From positions 172,318 to 236,317 of the forward strand of contig NZ_JOIR01000006.1 in NCBI RefSeq assembly GCF_000720115.1: DNA of 64,000 nucleotides. The letters run 5' to 3'. The translations under genes and the position numbers were made by a program. Shown in pieces: positions 52,373 to 60,321 of the stretch (positions are counted from its first letter, which is position 1; every line of letters begins with the position of its first letter). The notes beneath the pieces were generated by a model. The model made no database searches, had not been told where the DNA came from, and saw only the letters and a program-made list of their open reading frames with translations. Source of the stretch: Streptomyces sp. NRRL F-2580 (lineage in GTDB: Bacteria; Actinomycetota; Actinomycetes; Streptomycetales; Streptomycetaceae).

Positions 52373-53290
52373 TCAGGCCGGAGGCTGTGCCTCCGCTCCG
52401 GCGGGCCGGCGGGGGTGCGGAACGGGGCAGCCGCCCGAGCCCGGCACCGGGAACGTCCCGAGCTCACCGACGTCGTAGCCATCGGGGTAGCCCTTGATCT
52501 CCGGGTTCTGGCGGGCGTAGTGCGGCTCCCGGCGCGGCGGCAGCAGTCGCACCGCGCGCCCGCGCAGCCGCAGGGCTCCGTGGACCAGCCGCCGGACCCG
52601 GGGGCGCGGGGCCTCGTACCGGAAGGCGCCCAGCAGCGGCTCGTCGAGGAGGGCGAGGCTCGCGCGGCGCACGGCGGGGGCGAGCGGGGCCGGGTACCAG
52701 GAGGCCATCAGGTCGAGCGTGGAGTCGGCGACCTTGCGGGCCCCCTCGTCCCAGCCGAAGTGGGCCTCCTCGTAGGTGTTCAGGGCATCCTTGAACTCCT
52801 CGTAGGAGTCCGGGATGTCCGTGATGCCCATGTGGCGGCCGAGGGTGGCGTAGTAGTTCGCGCAGGCCCGGCGCTCGTGGTGGGTGAGCGCGCGCCAGCC
52901 GTAGGCGTCGAGCCAGCGCGCCGGAATCACCACGAAGGTGGACAGGACGTACCGCATGTCCTCGTTGGAGATGTCGTAGCTGCGGTGCATCTGGTTGACG
53001 CGGCGGATCGCGGTGCGCGCGGTGTCGCTCTCGAAGCCGTGCTCGACGACCGCGTCGAGGAGCAGCGCCGTGTCGTCGTACCGCTTCTGAGTCCGGTCGG
53101 TGAACTCGGCGGTCTCGGCCAGCAGACCGCCGATGCTGGGCACGGCATATGTCCGGAAGAGGGCGAGTTCCAGGGCCCGGGTGAAGTCCCAGGGGAACTC
53201 GTAGGTGGCGGTGAGCCGATAGATGGCGAGGAAGTCCTTGTCGGGGTCGAGACGGAGGATTTCCCTCAGCCGGTCGTAACGCTGCACCGG
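52373..53290 (-). CDS. Oxygenase MpaB-like / DUF2236 family protein
   Basis: About 305 aa. RYDRLREILRLDPDKDFLAIYRLTATYEFPWDFTRALELALFRTYAVPSIGGLL, MRYVLSTFVVIPARWLDAYGWR and HHERRACANYYATLGRHMGI match the DUF2236 fold shared by Aspergillus MpaB oxygenase and rubber oxygenase Lcp, in which His residues bind a b-type heme. Starts: GTG 53290 with AAAGGG ahead fits better than the 53371 codon. The region HHERRACANYY supplies candidate heme His. Reaction is unknown. It is divergent from the gene at 53423 with a short promoter region. Confidence 0.8.
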   Translation of the reverse strand, partial: PVQRYDRLREILRLDPDKDFLAIYRLTATYEFPWDFTRALELALFRTYAVPSIGGLLAETAEFTDRTQKRYDDTALLLDAVVEHGFESDTARTAIRRVNQMHRSYDISNEDMRYVLSTFVVIPARWLDAYGWRALTHHERRACANYYATLGRHMGITDIPDSYEEFKDALNTYEEAHFGWDEGARKVADSTLDLMASWYPAPLAPAVRRASLALLDEPLLGAFRYEAPRPRVRRLVHGALRLRGRAVRLLPPRREPHYARQNPEIKGYPDGYDVGELGTFPVPGSGGCPVPHPRRPAGAEAQPPA

Positions 53291-53422
53291 GTGTCCCTTT
53301 CTGTGGCGGGCTCCCAACTCTACGTGCAGGTAGCAGCCTTGGAAATCGACGCCCGCCAGCTCTCGACGCATGGGTTACCCGCTGGTTAAGGTGCGCCGAC
53401 GAAAGAGCTACCAGGAGGCCAG

Positions 53423-54202
53423 GTGTCCGACGACGAGGGTGGCGGCTCCCTGTACGTGCTGACCGCCGTACTGCTGACGCCCGCGCAGTTCCCCAGCATC
53501 CTGGGCGACGACTTCCCCGAGGCCTGTTCCCTGCTGGGCGTGCCCCCGGGCGGGGACGGGTACGGGCTGGTGCTCGGCCAGGACGAGGAGGGCGCGCGCT
53601 GGACGGTCGTCGTGGACGACGTCTCGCTCGTGGCCACGGCCATCGCCTCCTGGGACTGCGGGATGGAGTACGACCTGTCCCCCGACGAGCGGTCGATCGT
53701 GGTCTCGCTGGCGGGCTGGCCGCTGGAGCTGTCGGTGGCGGCGGCCGGGATCCCCGAGCCGCACGATCCGGAGCAGGGTGCGGACGGCACGGGGCGGGTA
53801 CCGCTGGCGCCGCCCTCCGCAGAGGCGTGGGGGCCGGTGCAGCGCCGGATGGGCGCGGACCAGATCGCGCGGGAGTGGTCGGACTGGCGCGAGCGCGAGG
53901 CCACGGACGGCGGGGCGGCCGCCGCCGCGCACCCCGGGCTCGCCCGGGCGCTGGAGGAGGCCCTGGAGTACACGCGGACACCGCCGCCGCCGGGCCGGGT
54001 GCGGTCCTCCTTCGCCGGCGAGGGGGCGCGGACCCTGCGGGTGGACGGGCCGGGCTGGTCGCTGGTGGGACGGACCGGCGATGCGGCCTTCGTCCTGCTG
54101 GACGAGGAGCCGAGCGAGGTGCTCGCCGTCCCCCGAGAGGGGGATCCCGGCCTGCCGGAGCTGCTGACGGCGCTGGACCGGGTCGCGGTCCGACCGGCCT
54201 GA
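53423..54202 (+). CDS. Hypothetical acidic protein, family not recognised
   Basis: A 259-aa soluble protein with a strong ribosome binding site (AGGAGG) before GTG 53423, so surely expressed. The N-terminal half (LYVLTAVLLTPAQFPSILGDDFPEACSLLGVPP, WTVVVDDVSLVATAIASWDCGMEY) is a mixed alpha/beta domain; after a Pro/Ala-rich linker, the C-terminal GWSLVGRTGDAAFVLLDEEPSEVLAVP is another small beta domain. No catalytic motif is obvious. I know no family name. The context (oxygenase, Trp-rich ORF, isoprenyl synthase) does not define its job. Confidence 0.7.
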   Translation: MSDDEGGGSLYVLTAVLLTPAQFPSILGDDFPEACSLLGVPPGGDGYGLVLGQDEEGARWTVVVDDVSLVATAIASWDCGMEYDLSPDERSIVVSLAGWPLELSVAAAGIPEPHDPEQGADGTGRVPLAPPSAEAWGPVQRRMGADQIAREWSDWREREATDGGAAAAAHPGLARALEEALEYTRTPPPPGRVRSSFAGEGARTLRVDGPGWSLVGRTGDAAFVLLDEEPSEVLAVPREGDPGLPELLTALDRVAVRPA

Positions 54203-54212
54203 AGCGGTCCGG

Positions 54213-54392
54213 ATGTCCACCTGGTGGGACCGGACGTGGTGGACGGAACCGGTCCCCGACCCGAAGGGGTACACGGCCGAGTTCGGGCCACGGGGTGAAC
54301 CGCGGTGGACGAAATGGGCGACGACCTTGATCCACGGCCATTACCGGGCAGTTCGCCGACGCCGGGCGGCCCGGCGCCACCGGCAGCAATAA
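54213..54392 (+). CDS. Trp-rich 59-aa small protein, putative
   Basis: Open frame ATG to TAA, 10 bases after the previous stop codon. The protein starts MSTWWDRTWWTEPVPDP, has five of its seven Trp in the first 11 residues plus RWTKWATTL, and ends very basic ([14 protein letters not shown]). GC at third codon position is about 83%, above positions 1 and 2, as in real coding sequence. A ribosome site is not evident (translational coupling with the gene before is possible). It precedes an isoprenyl diphosphate synthase. Whether it is expressed is open; chance ORFs of this length are common in GC-rich DNA. Confidence 0.4.
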   Translation: MSTWWDRTWWTEPVPDPKGYTAEFGPRGEPRWTKWATTLIHGHYRAVRRRRAARRHRQQ

Positions 54393-54532
54393 CCCATGAT
54401 CGAAAAGATTCGGCCAGGCGGGCCGAAAATCGCTCTGGATCCCCTCCCTCCGGAATGATCGAATCGGCCCGTCACGCGGCTCAAAGGGCGCGCAGCTCAC
54501 CCTTTCAGCCCATTCCACGACGGAGGCCGCTC
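54393..54532. promoter_or_regulatory. A/T-richer upstream region of the isoprenyl synthase gene
   Basis: About 140 bp that is markedly less GC-rich than its surroundings (GATCGAAAAGATTCGG, GCCGAAAATCGCTCTGG), consistent with a promoter. GGAGG at 54522-54526 is the ribosome binding site of the gene starting at 54533. No clear -10/-35 pair can be assigned. Confidence 0.4.
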
Positions 54533-55540
54533 TTGAATTCCATGTCGTACCTGGACCTGCACCGGGAAGTCGCGCAAGACATCGATGCGGAGATCGAAAC
54601 CGCCCTGAAGCGGCTCGGTCCGCTGGCGGGCACCACACGGAACACGGTGGCCAAGCTCTTGGAGCAAAGGAAACTGAGACATCCCCTCTCGGTGCTGCCC
54701 CTGCTCACGCACGCCATAGAGACGGGAAATCCCGGGCCGGCCATCCCACTGTCCGCCGTGCACCTGCTGTGGTGGACCTCGGCCTGCTACCTCGACGACC
54801 TGGCCGACGCGGGAGGCGCGTCGATCTGCGGCGAGCTCACCGAGAACGAGGCACTGCTCGCCTCCGTCATCACCGGTAATGCGCTCCCCATTCAGATCGT
54901 CCTGTCGCAGGAACTTCCGGAGGAGGCGCGCAGCGCGCTGATAACGGAGATCCTGAACGGGTGGATCATCGGCGTCGACGGCCAGATCGACGACATGTGC
55001 GGGGACATCTGCAGCGCCTCGCGAAAATCGGTGATCGAGACGTATCGCGGCAAATCCGGCGCACCTTTCGGAATGATCACGGCCATGGCCGCGATATTCT
55101 CGGGCGCCACCGCGGAGAAGGTGGAGCTGTGGCGTGAATTCGGCTATGTCTTCGGCATCCTGTGGCAGATTTTCAACGACCAGGAAGACATCCTGTCCGG
55201 TCGCGACGAGGACCTGCTCAACGGCACGGTGACGTACCTCCTCGCCTCCGTGATCGAGGACGCCTCGCCCGCTTCCCGCGAGCACATGCTGGGGCTGTGC
55301 TCCGCGGCCGGGCGCTCGATTCCGGCCAGGACGGAACTCGCGAGCCTCCTGCGGGCGCCCGCCGCCCTCGACCGCTACCGGGCGGAGATCGACGGCTTCC
55401 GCGCGGAGGCCCATCGCATCCTGGACGAACTGGGCGGCGACGGGACCTACTTGCAGGTGCTCCGGCACCTCGTGGACCACGCCTCGCAGATGCTGCTCGA
55501 AGCGGACCTCGCGTCGGCCACCGCGAGCGACGCCGCCTGA
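54533..55540 (+). CDS. Class I isoprenyl diphosphate synthase-like protein (ComQ-like pattern)
   Basis: A 335-aa all-alpha isoprenoid synthase. First Asp-rich motif DDLAD (in LWWTSACYLDDLADAG) and second NDQED (in FGILWQIFNDQEDIL) are both present and bind Mg-diphosphate. The IPP-binding GGKRxRP motif is replaced by RKLRHP, so substrate handling may differ from chain-elongating synthases; ComQ, which prenylates a peptide Trp, also departs there. TTG 54533 has GGAGG six bases before it; ATG 54542 is the alternative. Third-position GC is lower than in neighbours, which hints at a transferred gene. No terpene cyclase or carotenoid gene is next to it. Confidence 0.8.
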   Translation: MNSMSYLDLHREVAQDIDAEIETALKRLGPLAGTTRNTVAKLLEQRKLRHPLSVLPLLTHAIETGNPGPAIPLSAVHLLWWTSACYLDDLADAGGASICGELTENEALLASVITGNALPIQIVLSQELPEEARSALITEILNGWIIGVDGQIDDMCGDICSASRKSVIETYRGKSGAPFGMITAMAAIFSGATAEKVELWREFGYVFGILWQIFNDQEDILSGRDEDLLNGTVTYLLASVIEDASPASREHMLGLCSAAGRSIPARTELASLLRAPAALDRYRAEIDGFRAEAHRILDELGGDGTYLQVLRHLVDHASQMLLEADLASATASDAA

Positions 55541-55697
55541 TCCCGCCGCCCGGGATCCCGCCGCCGGGGCGGGCCGCACCGAGACTCCCGCCCCGCGGCC
55601 GCACCTGCCGGGCTCCGCACCGCACCCGGAGCCCGGCCTCTCCATGGGGTGCCCGGGCGGGCCCCCGCGCCCTGAGCAGACGCTGTCCGTGCAGCCG

Positions 55698-55880
55698 TCA
55701 GCGGCCGATCTGCTTCCTGGACATGCCGCGCAGACGACGACGCTGGGAGGAGTCCAGCAGGAGGTAGGCAACGGCCGGCACTCCGATCAGGACCAGCAGA
55801 CCGGGCCAGAACCCCACGGTCCAGAACAACACGATGGCTGCCACGACTCCGGCAACCGCGACCTTTCCGCTCGTGGACAT
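55698..55880 (-). CDS. Small membrane protein, 60 aa, one or two helices
   Basis: MSTSGKVAVAGVVAAIVLFWTVGFW begins a hydrophobic stretch (residues 7-41), interrupted by a Pro (GLLVLIGVPAVAYLLLDSS), and ends in a basic tail RRRLRGMSRKQIGR. The ATG at 55880 is backed by AGGAGG eight bases upstream, so it is a genuine small gene. It is convergent with the isoprenyl synthase. The intervening 55541-55697 is a GC-rich spacer without a gene. Function unknown. Confidence 0.75.
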   Translation of the reverse strand: MSTSGKVAVAGVVAAIVLFWTVGFWPGLLVLIGVPAVAYLLLDSSQRRRLRGMSRKQIGR

Positions 55881-56190
55881 CCGCGGACACCTCCTTCTGC
55901 CGTCGACCACTACCCCCTCAACGTGCCGCCGCGACCGCGCGTTCCCCGACACCCCAACGGTCTTCGGAGTCGGCCGGTTCACGGCCCGCCCCCGCCGCCG
56001 GGCCGCCGCGGTGGGGTACTCTCGGCCGCCTCGCCCCCAGTAGTCAACTTTGAGGAATGCGTGCGTCTCTCCGAGATCTCCGGCCTCTTCCGCCACTCCG
56101 CCGTCTTCCTCCCCGGCGACCCGGCCCGCACCGGCCGGATCGCCCTCTGGCCAGTGGACGGTGAGTCCGTCGACGCTGCCCGCCTCAGGG

Positions 56191-56239
56191 CCGAGGCCGG
56201 TGCAGATGCCGACGGCGTCGGCATCTGCACCGGCCTCGG
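56191..56239. repeat. Perfect 23-bp inverted repeat inside the SNF2 gene
   Basis: Arms of 23 bp at 56191-56213 and 56217-56239 around a 3-bp centre GGC; the arms start CCGAGGCCGGTGCAG. No mismatch. It encodes a Gly/Ala/Asp/Val-rich insert (ADADGVGICTGLGVGV) not expected in the family at this point. It could form a 23-bp cruciform or RNA hairpin. Confidence 0.9.
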
Positions 56240-57920
56240 CGTCGGCGTCGGCGTCGAGGAACTCACCGTCGTCACCCCCGACCTGCGCCGGACCCCCGTG
56301 ACCGCGCTCGTGCTGCCCGTGGCCGAAGCCCTGCCCCTGCTCACGCGCGCCCGGGCCGCGGCGGCAGCCGATGCCGACACCGAGGGCTCCGGGGCGGCGT
56401 TCTGGGGCGCCGCCGCACTGCTGGCCCTGCGGCTCGCCGCGCGGGGCCGGCTCCTGCCCGGGCTGAGCGCCGCCGGCCACGACGCCTGGCGGATCGGCCC
56501 GCTGGAGGCGGCCGACCTCGACGAGGTCCGGGAACTGGCCGCCGCCATGCCGCCCGGCGCCCACTGCGTCCCGCTGGACGTGGACGGGCCGCCGCGGCTG
56601 CCCACCCCGGAGCCGCTGCTGCGTGCCTTCCTCGATGCCGTCGCCGACACCCTCCCCCGCTCCCCCGCCGCCGCCGAGGCCGCCGGCGGGCCCGCCTTCG
56701 CCGCCCGGCCACCGCGCCGCCACCCCGAGCTGCGCGACTGGGCCGCCGAGGTGGCCGCCGGCCATGACGCCGGGGTACGGATCTCCCTGCGGATCGAGCT
56801 CGACCAGAGCCTCGGTCACACCCCCGACCAAGCCCGCGACCAGGGCGGGGCCGGTCGAGCCCCCGCAGCGGGCGGGCCCTCCTTCCGTGCCGTCCTCCAG
56901 ATGCACGGCCAGGCCGACTCCGCCCTGGTCGCCGATGCCGCAGACGTCTGGGCCGGATCCGGAGCCGCCGCGACCGCCTTCCCGCCCGGCGCCCGGATGG
57001 ACGCCCTCCGCGCCCTGCGCCGCGCCGCCCGGCTGTGGCCCGCGCTGACCCCGCTGCTGGGCGCGGCCGTGCCGGACGCCGTCGAGCTCGCCGACGAGGA
57101 GGTCACGGAGCTGCTCGGCGAGGCCGCCGCCGCGCTGGCCGCCGAGGGGGTCCCGGTGCACTGGCCGCGCGGGCTCGCCCGCGACCTGCGCACCCGCGCC
57201 GTCGTGGGCTCCCCCGACCCCGCGGGCTCTCCCCACCCCTCGGGCTCCCCTCACCACGTGGGGGCCGGCCTCCCCTCCGGTCTGCTCTCCCCCGGGTCCC
57301 TGCTCTCCTTCAGCTGGCGCCACGCCCTCGGCGACCAGGGCGACCTCACCCGCGCCGAACTGGACCACCTCGCCGAGGCGAAGCGGCCCCTGGTCCGGCT
57401 GCGCGACCAGTGGGTCCTGATCGACCCCGCCGAAGCCCGCCGGGCCCGCGCCCACCAGGACCTCGACGTCGCGGCCGCGGACGCGCTGGCCGCCGTACTC
57501 ACCGGGTCGGCGGAGATCGGGGGCAAGCGGGTCGACGTGGAGGCCACCGGTGTGCTGGAGCGGCTGCGTGCGCGGCTCACCGCCGATCCACCGGCCGACG
57601 ACGACCTCGCCGCACCGCCCGAGCTGCGGGCCACCCTGCGCGACTACCAGCTGCGCGGCCTGCGCTGGCTGGCCCGGATGACCTCGCTCGGGCTCGGCGC
57701 CTGTCTCGCCGACGACATGGGCCTCGGCAAGACCGTCACCCTCATCGCGCTCCACCTGCACCGCAACCGGGAGGACCCCGCCACCGCCGGGCCCACCCTG
57801 GTGGTGTGCCCGGCCTCGCTGCTGGGCAACTGGCAGCGGGAGATCGAGAGGTTCGCGCCCGGCACCCCCGTACGCCGCTTCCACGGTCCCGGCCGCAGCC
57901 TCACGGGCCTGACCGATTCC

Positions 57921-58032
57921 GCCGGTTCCGGCGGTTCCGGCGGTTCCGGCGGTTCCGGCGGTTCCGGCGGTTCCGGCGGTTCCGGCGGTTCCGGCGGTTC
58001 CGGCGGTTCCGGCGGGTCCGGCGGTTTCGGCG
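57921..58032. repeat. 9-bp tandem repeat (GGTTCCGGC), about 12 copies
   Basis: Near-perfect repeat of GGTTCCGGC, encoding a Ser-Gly-Gly array, in the SNF2 gene exactly where motif II should be; the last two units vary (GGGTCCGGC, GGTTTCGGC). The size of such arrays is unstable and error-prone in assembly. Confidence 0.9.
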
Positions 58033-58881
58033 CGCATTCCTCCACGGCCAAAGCCCTGCGCACCCTCCCGGCCCGCGCCCGCGTCGCGCTGACCGGCACC
58101 CCCGTCGAGAACAACCTCTCCGAACTGTGGGCCGTCCTCGACTGGACCACGCCCGGGCTCCTCGGCCGCCTCGGCACCTTCCGCTCCCGCTACGCCGAAC
58201 CCGTCGAGAGCGGCCGCGACCCGCAGGCCGCGGCCCGGCTGTCCGCGCTCGTACGGCCGTTCCTGCTCCGGCGCAAGAAGTCCGACCCCGGCATCGCACC
58301 CGAGCTGCCGCCCAAGACCGAGACCGACCACACCGTGTCCCTCAGCCGCGAACAGACCGCGCTCTACGAGGCCGTCGTACGCGAGACCCTCGCCGCGATC
58401 TCCGAAGCGGACGGGATGGAGCGGCGCGGTCTGGTGGTCAAACTGCTGACCTCCCTCAAACAGATCTGCAACCACCCGGCCCACTTCCTCGGCGAGCACG
58501 GCTCCGGGGAGCACGGGGACCGGCGGACCGCCGGCGCCGGCGCCCGCTCCGGCAAGCTGGAGCTCCTCGACGAACTCCTCGACACGATCCTGGCGGAGGG
58601 CGGTTCGGTCCTCGTCTTCACCCAGTACGTGGCGATGGCCAGGATCCTGGAGAAGCACCTCGCCGCGCGCGGGATCACCTCGCAGCTGCTGCACGGCGGG
58701 ACGCCGGTGCCGCGCCGGGAGGAGCTCGTCGACCGTTTCCAGGCGGGCGAGGTCCCCGTGTTCCTGCTGTCCCTGAAGGCGCGACTCCGTCCTCGCGGGC
58801 GGCGAGGGCGCGCTGACCGAACTGACCGATGCCGAACTGGCCGAACTCGTGGCGCTCCGCGCGCCCCACGGGGAGTGAGCG

Positions 58882-60147
58882 ATGAACACCCGCGACCCGC
58901 AAGGGCGGCACGAGAAGACGTTCCCCGCGCTCCCGCCCGCCCCGGGCCGCGCCTTCGCCCGCACCTGGTGGGGCCACGCCTGGCTGCGCGCCCTGGAAGA
59001 CAGCGCGCTCGACGGGCAGCAGGTCCGGCAGGGACGCCGGTACGCGCGCTCGGGCGCGGTGGGCGCGGTCTCGGTGCGCCCCGGCGGGCTCACCGCGGTG
59101 GTGCGCGACCGGGACGGCACGGCGCACCGCACGGACGTGCTGGTCCAGGAGTTCACGGAAGCGCAATGGGACCGGCTGCTGGGTCTGGCGGCCGCGGAGT
59201 CGGGGTACATCGCGGCGCTGCTGGACCGGGAGGTGCCGCCGGAGCTGGCCGAGGACGCGGCGGCCGCCGGGGTGGACCCGCTGCCCGACATAGGGGACCT
59301 CGATCCGCGCTGCGACTGCGGCGAGTGGGACCACTGCCCGCACACGGCCGCGCTCTGCTACCAGGTGGCCCGGCTGCTGGACGAGGACCCGTTCGTGCTG
59401 CTGCTCCTGCGCGGCCGGGACGAGCGGGAGCTGGTGGACGAGCTGGAGGAGCGGAGCACGGCGGGCGCGGCGGCCCCGCGGGTGCCGGCCGCCGACGCGG
59501 GTGTGCCGGCGGCGCAGGCGTACGAGGCGCAGGGACTGCTGCCGCCGCTGCCCCCGCCGCCCCGGCCGCCGGACGCGCCGGGGCAGCCGCCGACCCTGGA
59601 CACCGAGGGCGAAGCCGAACCGGAACTCGACGTGGACGCGGTGGAGTTCCTGGCGCAGGCGGCCGCGAGCGAGGCGTACCGGCTGCTGGCGGAGGCGCTG
59701 GCTCCGGGCCACGCCGACCGCGCCGCGCCGGCCCCGCTCACGCTTGCCGAAGACGCCGTACGCCTCACGGCCGAGGCCGATGACGTCCGGGTCCGCTCCC
59801 GCCTGGCCGCGGCTACCGGACGCAGCCGGGCCGACATGCGGCTGGCCGTACTCGCCTGGGGCTTCGGTGCGGCCCCTGGCCTGGCGGCGCTGGAGGAGGA
59901 CTGGACGCCGGACCGGACGACGCTGGCCCGTGCCCGGGCGGCCCTGGCCGCGGCCTGGGCGGACGAGGAGGCGCCGGTGCTCCGCCGGGTCCGCGCCCGC
60001 TGGACGGAGGCGGGTACCGGCCGCCAGCTCCGGCTGGGCCGGGAGGGGCGCTGGTGGCCGTACCGCCGCGAGGCGGACCGGTGGGTCCCGGCGGGCCCCT
60101 CGGCCCCGGACCCGGCCTCGGCACTGGAGGCCCGGCCCGCCGGGTGA
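58882..60147 (+). CDS. SWIM zinc-finger protein, partner of the SNF2 helicase
   Basis: A 421-aa protein. The SWIM motif is CDCGEWDHCPH (CxCx4CxH... type) with C and H close to residue 138, following a conserved N-terminal domain that begins RAFARTWWGHAWLRALED. The remainder has a Pro-rich linker and a C-terminal helical domain (SEAYRLLAEAL, AVLAWGFGAAPGLAAL, RRVRARWTEAGTGRQLRLG). Pairs of SWIM and SNF2 genes are common in actinobacteria. Starts 3 bp after the SNF2 stop, so cotranscribed. The role is not defined. Confidence 0.85.
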   Translation: MNTRDPQGRHEKTFPALPPAPGRAFARTWWGHAWLRALEDSALDGQQVRQGRRYARSGAVGAVSVRPGGLTAVVRDRDGTAHRTDVLVQEFTEAQWDRLLGLAAAESGYIAALLDREVPPELAEDAAAAGVDPLPDIGDLDPRCDCGEWDHCPHTAALCYQVARLLDEDPFVLLLLRGRDERELVDELEERSTAGAAAPRVPAADAGVPAAQAYEAQGLLPPLPPPPRPPDAPGQPPTLDTEGEAEPELDVDAVEFLAQAAASEAYRLLAEALAPGHADRAAPAPLTLAEDAVRLTAEADDVRVRSRLAAATGRSRADMRLAVLAWGFGAAPGLAALEEDWTPDRTTLARARAALAAAWADEEAPVLRRVRARWTEAGTGRQLRLGREGRWWPYRREADRWVPAGPSAPDPASALEARPAG

Positions 60148-60321
60148 GGCTTCGTCAAGAACCGGCCGACGCGGTACGGCAGGACCGGCCCGGCGGCCCG
60201 AGGGGTTGGCCGAGGTGGCGGGGAGGCGGTGGCCGGCGTACGGCTTGCCGGGGTCCGCAGCCGGTACGACGATGGAGCGCTCCGGAGCGCTCCGGGTTCC
60301 GCGGCACGACGGGAGGGTGAC

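Larger units (their letters stand above)
56061..58878 (+). pseudogene. SNF2-family helicase gene, internally altered and frameshifted
   Basis: N-terminal SNF2_N-associated region, then motif I DDMGLGKTVTLIAL (57714), motif Ia LVVCPASLLGNWQREIE, motif III ALTGTPVENNLSELW (58090), FLLRRKKSDPGIAPELPPKTE and motif IV VFTQYVAMARILEKHLAARG. Missing are: the DExx box (motif II), replaced by a Gly-Ser repeat at 57921-58032; and motifs V and VI (GGTGLNL ... DRAYRIGQ), absent after LSLKA at 58774, where the frame also shifts. The expected C-terminus (ALTELTDAELAELVALR) lies in another frame, ending TGA 58878. The frame of the N-terminus stays open to 59783. ATP hydrolysis should be impossible. Start: GTG 56061 after GAGG. 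Partner of the SWIM gene next door. Confidence 0.75.

Noticed and set aside
54305..54532. N-terminal extension of the isoprenyl synthase frame from an ATG-like codon at 54305
   Set aside because: The region is rich in Pro/Ser/Arg without family similarity, A/T-richer and overlaps the likely promoter; GGAGG immediately before TTG 54533 decides the start.
57921..58032. CRISPR array
   Set aside because: The unit is 9 bp without spacers and lies in frame within a coding region; it is a simple tandem repeat.
55698..59345. 1215-codon open frame on the minus strand antisense to SNF2 and SWIM genes
   Set aside because: Only its last 60 codons (small membrane protein) have a ribosome site and sensible composition; the rest is a shadow including the antisense of the tandem repeat (TAGTAG-like protein repeats).
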